Of a stretch of 64,000 nt of DNA, positions 42,051 to 50,890 are shown piece after piece. The DNA lies in contig CAWAHU010000002.1 in NCBI GenBank assembly GCA_963781955.1, forward strand, positions 124,001 to 188,000, read 5' to 3'. A program made the position numbers and the translations under genes. Numbering within the stretch: position 1 is the stretch's first letter; every line of letters starts with the position of its first letter. Origin of the DNA: Bog-473 sp963781955. GTDB lineage: Bacteria > Actinomycetota > Acidimicrobiia > Acidimicrobiales > RAAP-2. The notes below the pieces were generated by a model that was not told the DNA's origin, searched no databases, and saw only the letters and a program-made list of their open reading frames with translations.

Positions 42051-42875
42051 TCAGCCCAGGCGGATGCCGGCCAACTGCGTCCCCTGTGCCACCAGGCGGC
42101 CGGCACAGTCCCACACGGAGCACGTCTCGTCGACCCGCTGGGCGTCGATGAGCTGGGCCCGCTGGACGACGCGTACCGGGCCCGCCCTCGGCAGGGCGCG
42201 CACGTAGACGGTCATGGCGAACGTGGGAACCCACCCGGCGAGCTCGATGTCGAAGGTGGCCGGTGGATAGGCGTCGACGGCGAAGAGGAGTGAAACCGGG
42301 TCGAAGCTCTCGCCTTCGGGAAGTGCCAACCAACCCCGCAGCTCGCCATGCCCGGTCGGCTTCCCCCGCAGGTAGCCGCTCGTCGCCGGGTCGAGCCGGA
42401 TGTCGACCTGGTCGAGGATGGCAACACGTATCCCCGCCCCCGGCGGTGCCGTCACAGGGAGGCAGTCCTCGTAGGGCACCTCGACGGTCGGCGGCGCTCC
42501 GGCATCCCAGTAGGGGGTGGCGTCGTGACGGAGTCGGCCCACCGTGATCACGGCGTCCACGCAGACCTGCCCGTCCTGGGCCATGCGGGCACGGAGCTGC
42601 CCCGCCGAGCGGCCGGCCCGCACGAGCTCGGTGTCGATCGCGACGGGTCCCGGTGCAGGAGACCGGACGTACTGCGCGCTCGCCGCGAGCACGTCGGGAT
42701 GGTCACCTGCCGCCACGGCGGCTCGCCCGAGCATGGCCAGGAGATAGCCGCCGTTGGGCTTGTCGCCAATGGTCCATTCCGGGTCCACGACGCCGCCGAA
42801 GCGGTCCGGCCCACTTGCCGTGAGCGCGGTCACCGCCGAAAAGGCGACACGCCGGACACCGACCGCGTCCGTCAT
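42051..42875 (-). CDS. acyl-CoA thioesterase-family protein (double hotdog)
   Basis: A 274-residue thioesterase of the TesB-like double-hotdog type. It begins TASGPDRFGGVVDPEWTIGDKPNGGYLLAMLGRAA, the family start, and ends CSVWDCAGRLVAQGTQLAG, like the second hotdog domain. It should hydrolyse an acyl-CoA to acid and CoA. Its ATG overlaps the HxlR regulator stop (ATGA), so regulator and enzyme are one unit. The catalytic Asp of TesB is not confidently visible. Confidence 0.8.
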   Translation of the reverse strand: MTDAVGVRRVAFSAVTALTASGPDRFGGVVDPEWTIGDKPNGGYLLAMLGRAAVAAGDHPDVLAASAQYVRSPAPGPVAIDTELVRAGRSAGQLRARMAQDGQVCVDAVITVGRLRHDATPYWDAGAPPTVEVPYEDCLPVTAPPGAGIRVAILDQVDIRLDPATSGYLRGKPTGHGELRGWLALPEGESFDPVSLLFAVDAYPPATFDIELAGWVPTFAMTVYVRALPRAGPVRVVQRAQLIDAQRVDETCSVWDCAGRLVAQGTQLAGIRLG

Positions 42876-43351
42876 CGCCCCGGCCGTTGGCGGAGCAGCG
42901 GCTCCGCCGCCCCCGGACCCGGCACCGCGCGGACATCGCGCATCCCGACCGGCTCCCCGCATTCCGAACAGGTCTGTCGGGCCTCGAACACCTGGCCGCA
43001 CGACCGATGCACGAGGCGCAGCGGCGGCCCCGCCGGGGCCTCGTACCTGTCGCCCCACTGCCGCATGGCGTTCAGCACGGGCCACAGGTCGCGGCCCCGC
43101 TCGGTCAGCCGGTAGTCGTCGCGCGGCGGGTGTTCGCTGTAGGGCCTGCGCTCGAGCACCCCTGCGGCCACGAGATGCTCGAGACGCTGCGTGAGCACAC
43201 TGCGCGAGATCCCGAGGCGCTGCTGGAACTCGTCGAAGCGGGTGACACCGAGGAAGGCGTCGCGGACGATGAGCAGGGTCCACCACTCGCCCACCGCCTC
43301 GAGGCACTGGGCCACCGAGCAGTGCATGGCGGCGAAGCTCTTCCGCTCCAT
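42872..43351 (-). CDS. HxlR-family transcriptional regulator
   Basis: A 159-residue winged-helix regulator of the HxlR class. CSVAQCLEAVGEWWTLLIVRDAFLGVTRFDEFQQRLGISRSVLTQRLEHLVAAGVL covers the DNA-binding domain. The C-terminus adds a CxxC pair (CSECG) and a downstream cysteine, a possible zinc or redox site also seen in other actinobacterial members. It is coupled to the thioesterase gene. An AT-rich inverted repeat overlaps its upstream region (43366-43383), consistent with self-control. Confidence 0.88.
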   Translation of the reverse strand: MERKSFAAMHCSVAQCLEAVGEWWTLLIVRDAFLGVTRFDEFQQRLGISRSVLTQRLEHLVAAGVLERRPYSEHPPRDDYRLTERGRDLWPVLNAMRQWGDRYEAPAGPPLRLVHRSCGQVFEARQTCSECGEPVGMRDVRAVPGPGAAEPLLRQRPGR

Positions 43352-43365
43352 GCCGACAGGATAGT

Positions 43366-43383
43366 CAGTTTGATCATAGAACC
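43366..43383. promoter_or_regulatory. AT-rich candidate operator/promoter of the HxlR gene
   Basis: CAGTTTGATCATAGAACC carries outer arms GTT and AAC and the central palindrome TGATCA. It is lower in GC than its surroundings and lies 15 bases upstream of the HxlR start on the minus strand. Operators of this class often have such GTT...AAC symmetry. Confidence 0.35.
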
Positions 43384-43438
43384 CTGCAAGGAAGTCCGTG
43401 GCCGGGCGTCACTCTTTGCGCCAGGCGATGATGGGCCC

Positions 43439-44122
43439 GTGCCACCCGGACCCTTGACCCGGCGCAGGGACGAGAACCGCCGCGTCGGCGAACCAAGATG
43501 GCCGATGGCGGTTGCCGTCGTCGTCGCCGGACTCCTGCGGGCCACCCTGCCCGGGCAGCTTCGCACCGGTGACGCCGCCTGGCTCTTCCTCGTCATCGTC
43601 CTGGGTCTTCTGGGCGCCCTCATCATCGGGGACCCGGGCCGTATCGATCGCGACCGGCCCTGGCTGCACAACCTGACCAGCGTGCTCATCGGGTTCATCA
43701 CGCTGGCCAACGCCGACGCGGCCGTCAAGCTCGTCGTCGGCATCGTGGACGTGTCGAGCTTCACCCAGAACGCCAGGGTCCTCCTGGCCAGCGGTGCCGC
43801 CATCTGGCTCTCCAACGTGATCGCTTTCGCGCTGTGGTTCTGGAACCTCGACCGGGGCGGTCCGGCCGCCCGCGCCGCGGGCACAGGCTCGAGCCCGGCC
43901 CTGATATTCCCCGAGATGGTGCACGCCGAGCATGTGGCGGACGGCTGGGTCCCGACCTTCGTCGACTACTTCCACTTCGCCTTCGCCACGGCGACGGCCT
44001 TCAGCCCCACCGACGTCTCAGCCGTCAAACCGTGGACGAAGCTCATGATGATGGCCGAGGAGGCCATCTCGCTGGTGGTCGCCATCCTCGTCGTGGCGCG
44101 CGCCGTCAACATCTTGAAGTGA
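43439..44122 (+). CDS. DUF1345-like integral membrane protein
   Basis: A 227-residue membrane protein with about five helices, ending YFHFAFATATAFSPTDVSAV and AISLVVAILVVARAVNIL. The central TVDYFHFAF/FSPTDV-type segment recalls small actinobacterial membrane proteins of unknown role. GTG 43439 is tentative; no ribosome site is visible and ATG 43505 is an alternative that omits the basic N-terminus. It is followed 49 bases later by the MFS gene. Confidence 0.6.
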   Translation: MPPGPLTRRRDENRRVGEPRWPMAVAVVVAGLLRATLPGQLRTGDAAWLFLVIVLGLLGALIIGDPGRIDRDRPWLHNLTSVLIGFITLANADAAVKLVVGIVDVSSFTQNARVLLASGAAIWLSNVIAFALWFWNLDRGGPAARAAGTGSSPALIFPEMVHAEHVADGWVPTFVDYFHFAFATATAFSPTDVSAVKPWTKLMMMAEEAISLVVAILVVARAVNILK

Positions 44123-44171
44123 CCATGTCGCGGCCCCGGACACCGGTGTCGACCACCAGCCAGGCCGGCCC

Positions 44172-45683
44172 GTGACCGCGGTGGGCGGCACGTCGCCGGG
44201 ACCACTTGTGCTCTCGAGCGCCCGCGGTCGCTGGGTCATCGCCGCCACCGTCCTCGGATCGGGGATGGCCATGCTGGACGCCACCGTCGTGGGTATCGCC
44301 CTCCCCTCGGTCCGGCGAGAATTCGACGGCAACATCAGCACGTTGCAGTGGGTCGTCACCGGCTACTCGCTCTCGCTGGCGGCATTCCTCCTTCTCGGCG
44401 GGGCGCTCGGCGACCGTTACGGCCGCAGGCGCGTCTTCGCCACCGGCGTCGTGTGGTTCTCCGCGGCATCCGTCTGCTGCGGGCTGGCGCCCGGGAGCCT
44501 CTTCCTCGTCATCAGCCGCCTCGTCCAAGGGGTCGGCGGCGCGCTCCTGACGCCGGCCAGCCTGGCCATCCTCCAGGCGTCCATGCGGGACGAAGACCGC
44601 GCCCGCGCCATCGGGGCATGGTCGGGGCTCACCGGTGTCGCCTCGGCAGCCGGGCCTCTCGTGGGCGGCTATCTCCTCGCGATCGCCTCCTGGCGGTGGG
44701 TCTTCTTCATCAATCTCCCCGTTGCCGTCGGTGTCCTCGCCGTGACCGCCCGCCACGTCCCAGAGACCCGGGACGAGTCCGTGGCGGGACGCCTGGACGT
44801 CCCGGGCGCCGCGTTGGCCGCCATCTTCCTGGCCGGCTTGACCTACGGGCTCATCGAAGCACCCGAACAAGGCTGGTCCAGCCCCGTCGTCGTCTCGTCA
44901 CTCGTCCTGGCCGCCATCGCCTTGCCGGCCTTCCTCTTGGTCGAGCACCGACGTACCCACCCCATGCTGCCGCTCGACCTGTTCCGATCCCGGCAATTCA
45001 GCGGCGCCAACGCGGTGACGTTCGCGGTGTACGGGGCACTGGGCGGCGCGCTCTTCCTCCTCCCCGTCGAGCTCCAGATCGTCCAGGGCTACAGCCCGCT
45101 CGCATCCGGCCTCGCTCTCCTTCCCGTCACCCTGGTCATGCTGGCCTTCTCCGCGCGCTCGGGACAGCTCTCGGCCAGGATCGGGCCCCGCCTCCAGATG
45201 ACACTGGGTCCGGTCATCGTGGGAGCCGGTCTCGCCCTGCTGGCGCGAGCAAGTGACGAAGGTGCGTACCTGACCCAGGTCTTCCCCGCCGTCCTGCTCT
45301 TCGCGGTCGGCCTGGCCACGACCGTCGCCCCCCTGACGGCGACGGCGATGGGGGCAGCACCGACGGAGCACTCGGGCATCGCGTCCGCAGTCAACAATGT
45401 CGTGGCCCGGGCCGCCGGGCTCCTGGCCGTCGCCGTACTGCCCTTCGTGGCCGGGTTGACCGGTGCCACCGGGCTGAGCCCGGTCACCCTGGCGTCGGGG
45501 TTCCGCACGGCGATGTACGTCGCCGGCATCATCGCGGTAGGCGGGGGCGTCGTGGCGGCGATCACGATCCGCAACCCGACCGGTGCGTCCGAGCGAACGC
45601 CGGGTCTGGCGCGCACCTGGCATTGCGGCGTGGGTGCTCCGCCGCTGCGCCCGGCGCCGGCAGGAGACTCCTCGTCGGGCTGA
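44172..45683 (+). CDS. MFS transporter, DHA2 (EmrB/QacA, 14-helix) family
   Basis: A 503-residue drug/solute exporter with about 14 transmembrane segments. VLDATVVGIALPSVRREF is the family motif D1, GGALGDRYGRRRVFATG is motif A, and GPLVGGYLLA motif C. Such proteins use the proton gradient to expel hydrophobic compounds. The C-terminal tail from about residue 470 is soluble and low in complexity. GTG 44172 starts after the membrane protein. No regulator lies directly adjacent. Confidence 0.87.
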   Translation: MTAVGGTSPGPLVLSSARGRWVIAATVLGSGMAMLDATVVGIALPSVRREFDGNISTLQWVVTGYSLSLAAFLLLGGALGDRYGRRRVFATGVVWFSAASVCCGLAPGSLFLVISRLVQGVGGALLTPASLAILQASMRDEDRARAIGAWSGLTGVASAAGPLVGGYLLAIASWRWVFFINLPVAVGVLAVTARHVPETRDESVAGRLDVPGAALAAIFLAGLTYGLIEAPEQGWSSPVVVSSLVLAAIALPAFLLVEHRRTHPMLPLDLFRSRQFSGANAVTFAVYGALGGALFLLPVELQIVQGYSPLASGLALLPVTLVMLAFSARSGQLSARIGPRLQMTLGPVIVGAGLALLARASDEGAYLTQVFPAVLLFAVGLATTVAPLTATAMGAAPTEHSGIASAVNNVVARAAGLLAVAVLPFVAGLTGATGLSPVTLASGFRTAMYVAGIIAVGGGVVAAITIRNPTGASERTPGLARTWHCGVGAPPLRPAPAGDSSSG

Positions 45684-45700
45684 CCGGGACGGCGTGCGAC

Positions 45701-46975
45701 GTGGCGGCACATCGACAATGCTCGGCCCATGCCACGCACCCGCCGTACCGGCGCACCCGCGCCGCCCAGGTCTTCGCCCCCGCCCCGCTGGGTCCGCTCA
45801 CCCTGCGGAACCGCATCATCAAGGCGGCCACTTTCGAGGGGGTGACGCCCGGCGGCAAGGTCAGCGACGAGCTCGTCGCCTTCCACCGCCGCATGGCGGC
45901 CGGCGGCGTAGGCATGACCACGGTGGCCTACCTCGCCGTCTCGCCCGAGGGCCGGACGGACCGACACTGCCCGATGCTGACCGAGGACAACCTGCCCGGG
46001 CTGCGCCGGCTGACCGACGCCGTCCATGCCGAGGGCGCAGCCGCGGCGGCGCAGATCGGGCACGCCGGCCCGGTGGCCAACCCCCGCTCCACCCGGGCCC
46101 CGGCCCTCTCCCCCTCGGGAGGGTTCTCGCCCATGGGCACCCGACTGCGCGCCATCGACCTGGCCGGGATCGAGCGCGTCACCGAGGACTACCGGCGCGC
46201 CGCCGCCCTGGCGGTGGAGGCCGGGTTCGACAGCATCGAGGTGCACGTCGGCCACAACTACCTCCTCAGCGCGTTCTTGAGCCCCAAGCTGAACAAGCGC
46301 GACGACCAGTACGGCGGCTCGGTGGAGAACCGCGCCCGCTTCGCTCGCACCGTGCTACGCACGGTGCGCGACGCCGCCGGCGACTCGGTGGCGGTGACGG
46401 CCAAGCTCAACATGGCCGACGGCGTCGACGGCGGCCTGTGGCTCGACGACAGCGTCGACATCGCCAAGCTGTTCGAGCTCGACGGCGCCATCGACGCGCT
46501 CGAGCTCACCGGTGGGAGCTCGCTGGCCAACCCGATGTACCTGTTCCGTGGCGACGCGCCGCTACGCGAATTCGGCGCCACGTTGCCCGGCCCGGTGCGC
46601 CTCGGGTTCCGCGTCGTGGGCCACCGCTTCCTCAAGGCCTACCCCTACGAGGAGGCGTTCTTCTTGCCGTTCGCCCGGCAGTTCCTCGACGCGCTGACCT
46701 CCACGCCCGTCATCCTGCTGGGTGGCATCACGGAGCTGGGCACGATCGAGTCGGCCCTCGCCGAGGGCTTCGGCTTCGTGGCCATGGCCCGGGCGCTGCT
46801 GCGCGAACCCGACCTGCCGAACCGCATGCGAGCAGGCACGGCCACTTCGTCGCTGTGCATCCACTGCAACAAGTGCATGCCCACCATCTACTCGGGCACG
46901 CGTTGCGTGCTGGTGCCGGGCCGCCCCGGTGCACCCGAGGCGGCCTCCGCCGACTCGGCCGCCTCCGCCGGCTAG
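45701..46975 (+). CDS. old-yellow-enzyme family NADH:flavin oxidoreductase
   Basis: A 424-residue OYE-type TIM barrel. APLGPLTLRNRIIKAATFEG is the N-terminal FMN segment, IGHAGPVANP follows, and EVHVGHNYLLSAFLSPKLNKRDDQYGGSVENR carries the catalytic histidine region. SLCIHCNKCMPTIYSGTRC at the end looks like an iron-sulfur or metal-binding cysteine cluster, as in 2,4-dienoyl-CoA reductase-like OYEs. It probably reduces an activated C=C bond. The start is uncertain: GTG 45701 is inferred because ATG 45729 is out of frame and family similarity begins near residue 26. Confidence 0.8.
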   Translation: MAAHRQCSAHATHPPYRRTRAAQVFAPAPLGPLTLRNRIIKAATFEGVTPGGKVSDELVAFHRRMAAGGVGMTTVAYLAVSPEGRTDRHCPMLTEDNLPGLRRLTDAVHAEGAAAAAQIGHAGPVANPRSTRAPALSPSGGFSPMGTRLRAIDLAGIERVTEDYRRAAALAVEAGFDSIEVHVGHNYLLSAFLSPKLNKRDDQYGGSVENRARFARTVLRTVRDAAGDSVAVTAKLNMADGVDGGLWLDDSVDIAKLFELDGAIDALELTGGSSLANPMYLFRGDAPLREFGATLPGPVRLGFRVVGHRFLKAYPYEEAFFLPFARQFLDALTSTPVILLGGITELGTIESALAEGFGFVAMARALLREPDLPNRMRAGTATSSLCIHCNKCMPTIYSGTRCVLVPGRPGAPEAASADSAASAG

Positions 46976-47037
46976 ACAGCCCAACCGGCTAGACAGCTCC
47001 CACCGGCTCGGCGGTTCGAGCCACGGCGGCCCCGGCG

Positions 47038-48468
47038 CTAGGCCGAAACGGGCGGACGGCGATCAGCCCACGGCGCCGCGCGCTCGAGCTCCCCGGCCAG
47101 GGCCAGGAGCGTCTCCTCGTCGCCGAACCGCCCGACGAACTGGACCCCGATGGGCAGCCCGGCCTCGTTCCAGTACAGCGGGAGCGAGATCGCCGGCTGA
47201 CCGGTGGCGTTGAACGGGGCCGTGAAGGTCGCGTACGGAGCCGCGCGCAGGAACCCCGCCAGTGGGTCGTCCGGCGGAGAGTCGAACGTCCCGAGAGGCA
47301 CCGGTGGCTCCCCGAGGGTCGGGGTGAGAAGCACGTCCACGTCCTCGAACGCGGCGGCGACGACGCGTGCCATCTTCTGCAGTCCCTGCACCGAGCCGAG
47401 GTACTGGGCCGCGTTGAGCGAACGGCCGAGCTGGATCATCGCCCACGTGAGCGGCTCGACTTCGGGCTCGGTCACGGCACGGCCGAGGCGTTGCTCCCAA
47501 TCGCCGATGGCCCAGGCGTTGCCCGCCGCCCACACGTTGACGAAATCGGTGACGATCTCGTCGGCGTCGACGTCGAGAACGGCCTCGTCGGTGTGGTGCC
47601 CGAGCGACTCGCACAGCGCGGCGGCCGCCCGCGCCGCGGCGATGCAGTCCGGGTCCACGTCGCTCCCGGTAGGCGAGGCCGTCAGCACCGCGACACGCAA
47701 CCGCTGGGTGGGTGAGGCCGCAGCGGCCGCGAACGAAGGGCCGCGACGCGGTGGTGCCCAATACGGGTCGCCGGCGACTGGGCCCGACGTGGCATCGAGG
47801 ATCGCCGCCGAATCGCGCACCGAGCGGGTCACCACGTGCTCGGCCACCAGTCCGCCCATGTGGTCCCCGTACTGCGGCGCCAGCGAATTGCGGGCGCGGG
47901 TCGGCTTGAGGCCGACCAAGCCGCAGCATGCCGCCGGGATCCGGATGGATCCGCCACCGTCGTTGGCGTGGGCGGCGGGCACCATGCCCGAGGCCACCGC
48001 GGCGGCCGAGCCACCCGAGGACCCCCCGGTGGAGCGCTCGGTGTTCCACGGGTTGCGCGAGGGACCGAAGCGACGCGGTTCGGTGGTCGGGAGGATGCCG
48101 AGCTCGGGCGTGTTGGTCTTGCCGCAGATCACGAAGCCGGCGTCGATGTAGCGCTGCGTGAGCACCTGAGTCTGCGGGGATCGGTAGTCACCGGCGAAGT
48201 CGAGGCCCTCGCAGAACGGTGTCCCTGCCAGCTCGGCGGCCAGGTCCTTCAGGAGGAAGGGCACCGCGGTGAACGGGCCCTCGGGCAGCGGGCCGGCGGC
48301 CTCGGCCGTGGCGCGGTCGAACAGCTCGTGGATGACGGCGTTCAGCTCCGGGTTCAGCTTCTCGATCCGAGCGATCGCCGCGCCGACCAGCTCGGCCGGC
48401 GATGCCTGCCCGCTCCGCACCAGCTCCGCCTGCGCGGTGGCATCCATCCACGCCCAGTCGTCGCTCAT
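47038..48468 (-). CDS. amidase (amidase-signature family)
   Basis: A 476-residue amidase. PFLLKDLAAELAG supplies the catalytic lysine, GGSSGGSAAAVASG the cis-serine and nucleophile serine, and GGGSIRIPAACCGLVGLKPT is the conserved glycine-rich end. Members hydrolyse amides, some esters and cyclic imides, so the substrate is open. ATG 48468 overlaps the stop of the phosphotransferase gene by four bases (ATGA), so it belongs to the SDR - DUF7064-like - phosphotransferase - amidase operon. Confidence 0.9.
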   Translation of the reverse strand: MSDDWAWMDATAQAELVRSGQASPAELVGAAIARIEKLNPELNAVIHELFDRATAEAAGPLPEGPFTAVPFLLKDLAAELAGTPFCEGLDFAGDYRSPQTQVLTQRYIDAGFVICGKTNTPELGILPTTEPRRFGPSRNPWNTERSTGGSSGGSAAAVASGMVPAAHANDGGGSIRIPAACCGLVGLKPTRARNSLAPQYGDHMGGLVAEHVVTRSVRDSAAILDATSGPVAGDPYWAPPRRGPSFAAAAASPTQRLRVAVLTASPTGSDVDPDCIAAARAAAALCESLGHHTDEAVLDVDADEIVTDFVNVWAAGNAWAIGDWEQRLGRAVTEPEVEPLTWAMIQLGRSLNAAQYLGSVQGLQKMARVVAAAFEDVDVLLTPTLGEPPVPLGTFDSPPDDPLAGFLRAAPYATFTAPFNATGQPAISLPLYWNEAGLPIGVQFVGRFGDEETLLALAGELERAAPWADRRPPVSA

Positions 48469-49843
48469 GGGCTTACCGTACCTCCGGCTTCGGGCAGATA
48501 CGAGGGGTTGGCCACCAACAGCTGGTCGCGAGCCGAGGCGGCGAGCACGGACGCCACCCGGTCGAGGTCGTCGTCGAACGCACCGGCACGGACGGTGGCC
48601 GCCAGCATGGCGTCGTCGTGGACGCCGAGGTCGCGCAGCCGGGCATCGTGGGCCGCAACGATGTCAGGCCCGAGCAGCAGTTCGCGTTCGACGATCCCCA
48701 GCGCGTTGCGCGCCACTCTCGCCTCGAACTGCGCCGAGCCCTCGCTACGCTCCATCACTCGCGTCTCGAGGAACTCGCGCACCGCCTCGACCAGCTCCGC
48801 CGCAGTCGGGCGCCCGAACGACGCGTGGACGCGCCCGCGTGCCACCGGCTCGGGCGCCGGGCCGGAGGGCTCGGCGCCGAGCAGGGTGCACAGGTCCCAC
48901 TCGCTCTCGCAGACGCGACGCCCGATGGCGGCCAGCTCCACCGACCGCGTGGCGCCGCTCAGGTGCGAGGAGGCCTGCAACGCGCAGATGGTGGCCCACT
49001 TGACGGTTGCGTACACCTGCCACCAGTGCACCCGCTCGCTGCTCATCGGCTCGCCGCCGGCGCCCTCGTAGGCCGCGAGCAGCTCCCCGACCGACCCCAG
49101 CCCGCCCACCTCGCCCGGTCCTCCGAAGCGCCAGGCCGGCGCGCACAGCCACCCGACGTCCTCGGCGGCGTCGCCGGCGTGGGCCAGCTCCCAGTCGAGG
49201 ACGCCCCGAAGGCCCTCCGGGCCGACGAGCAGGTTGCCCATGCGGAAGTCCCCGTGCACGGTGACGGTGGGCCCGGGGGCGGGCGGTGCGCGGCCAGCCA
49301 CCGGGCGCCGAGCTCGAGCGCGGGACGCACGGCCTGCACCGTGTCGAGCCACGGGAGCGGGTCCCCGAGCGGGTCGGCCGTGGGCAGGCCGTCGATGGAC
49401 CCCGGTTCGATGGTGTGGATGGCCGCCAGGGCGACGGCGCACTGTGCAACCAACGCGTCGCGGGCGCGCGCCCACTGTGCGTCGCGCAGGATCTTGCGCG
49501 GGATGGTCTCGCCGTCGAGCCGTTCGACCACCAGCCAGCCGGCACCGAGGGCGTCGCCGTCGCCACCCCCGGACGCCACGACCTCGGGGACGGGGACGCC
49601 CGCCGACCGCGCCGCCACGAGCAGGGCGCGCTCGACCCCGACCCGGTCGCCCTGCGCGCCGTCGCCGCGGTCGAGCTGCGCGATCAGCGGCCGCGAGGTG
49701 TCGCCGGGACCTCCCTCGAGCTCGAAGGCGCTCGTGATCCTCGAAGCGCCGCCCGAGAGCCGGCGCAGGTCACGCACGGTTCCGCCCAGGCGCGTGCCGA
49801 GGGCAGCCGCCACCTCCTCGCTGTTCGGACCCACGCTGCGCAC
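48465..49843 (-). pseudogene. aminoglycoside/choline phosphotransferase-like gene with an internal frameshift
   Basis: Two frames together give one APH-fold kinase. The N-terminal frame (from about GTG 49843, or GTG 49834) has GGASRITSAFEL, WLVVERLDGETIPRKIL and AALAAIHTIEP, and continues to WLAAHRPPPGP. The match then jumps frame to TVTVHGDFRMGNLLVG, with the catalytic HGDxxxxN, and to VLDWELAHAGD, the metal-binding motif, and runs to the stop at 48465. The shift is in a G/C-rich run near 49262-49285. All key motifs exist, so this is either a recent single-base loss or gain, or a sequencing error in a homopolymer. The stop overlaps the amidase start. Confidence 0.75.
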
Positions 49844-49889
49844 CCCCTCCTGGTCCGTGTCGACCCCCGGGCCCGCCCCGTCGTCCCGC

Positions 49890-50888
49890 CTACTCGACGG
49901 GGACGACGGGCCTCCCGGTGTCGTCGAGCTGGTGCAGGTACTCGCAGATCCCGTACCCGGTCTCCTCCTCGCCGGAGGGAGCTTCATGTGTCCAGCGGGC
50001 CAGACCCTCGTTGACCATGGTGCCGCCGGCCCGCCCGATGTCTGCCACCCGCATGACGTCGCCGCGCAGCGGGAAGACCCGGCCTGACTTGTCGACGACG
50101 TCGAGGTGGACCACCTCGTGCGTCACGCCGTCGTCGGCCAGCTCGGTCCGCACCCGCCACTCGGCCACCGAGGTAGCCCGTCCGCCGTCCCACACCCAGC
50201 CCCGGTGGAGGTCGCCCGCATCGGTACCGAGCCGTATGCCCCCGAAATGCGTCGACTCCCCGATGTTGATGGAGAACCAACGCCACATCGTGGGCCCTCC
50301 CCAGCGCCGCGGGCCCCAGGAACGGTCCCGGTTGCCGTGCGCCCCCTGCCACTCGTGGCGCACGCCGTCGACGGTGAGCGAGCCCGTCCAGCGACCCGCC
50401 TGCTCCAGGTGCCCCTTGCCCACCGTGCCGGCGGCCGCGGCGGCCTGCGCCGAGCGTGCCCCACCACCCGGCTGCCCGTCGGTGCCCACCGCAGGCGTGA
50501 CGGCGTCGAAGCGCACGTCGAGCACCACGGGGACGGACCGGGTCGCCGTGGTACCCCGCTCGCACGGGCGCGCCTGCACGTCGCCTTCCATGGTGATGCG
50601 CCAGGATCGCAGCGCCTCGAGCATCTCGTAGCGGACGTCGCCGACCTCGAGCGCCGTGTCGAGCATCTCGCGCTGCTCCTTGATCCAGCGGTACTCCCCG
50701 AGCTCGCCGCCGGGAAGCCACAGCGACATGCCGACGTCCATGGTGCCCTCGTTGGGCCGGATGCCGACGCGGGTGAAGAACCCCGAGTCAGTGCCGGGGT
50801 CGTAGGCGTTGAAGTACCAGGACTCGCTCCAGGCGCTATCCCCTTCGACGGGGTGGGCCAGGTCGTGTCGGGCGTCGAGGATCGGCAT
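49890..50888 (-). CDS. DUF7064-like (lipocalin/CrtC-like) protein, copy 2
   Basis: A 332-residue protein in which WQGAHGNRDRSWGPRRWGG matches the conserved xGxRDHSWGxR segment of DUF7064 proteins related to CrtC-type hydratases. The N-terminal ESWYFNAYD and FTRVGIRPNEG segments follow the same plan as the protein at 26441-27505. Function unknown; a role in binding or hydrating a hydrophobic metabolite is inferred only from fold similarity. ATG 50888 lies two bases after the SDR stop, so the pair is coupled. Confidence 0.65.
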   Translation of the reverse strand: MPILDARHDLAHPVEGDSAWSESWYFNAYDPGTDSGFFTRVGIRPNEGTMDVGMSLWLPGGELGEYRWIKEQREMLDTALEVGDVRYEMLEALRSWRITMEGDVQARPCERGTTATRSVPVVLDVRFDAVTPAVGTDGQPGGGARSAQAAAAAGTVGKGHLEQAGRWTGSLTVDGVRHEWQGAHGNRDRSWGPRRWGGPTMWRWFSINIGESTHFGGIRLGTDAGDLHRGWVWDGGRATSVAEWRVRTELADDGVTHEVVHLDVVDKSGRVFPLRGDVMRVADIGRAGGTMVNEGLARWTHEAPSGEEETGYGICEYLHQLDDTGRPVVPVE

Positions 50889-50890
50889 GA

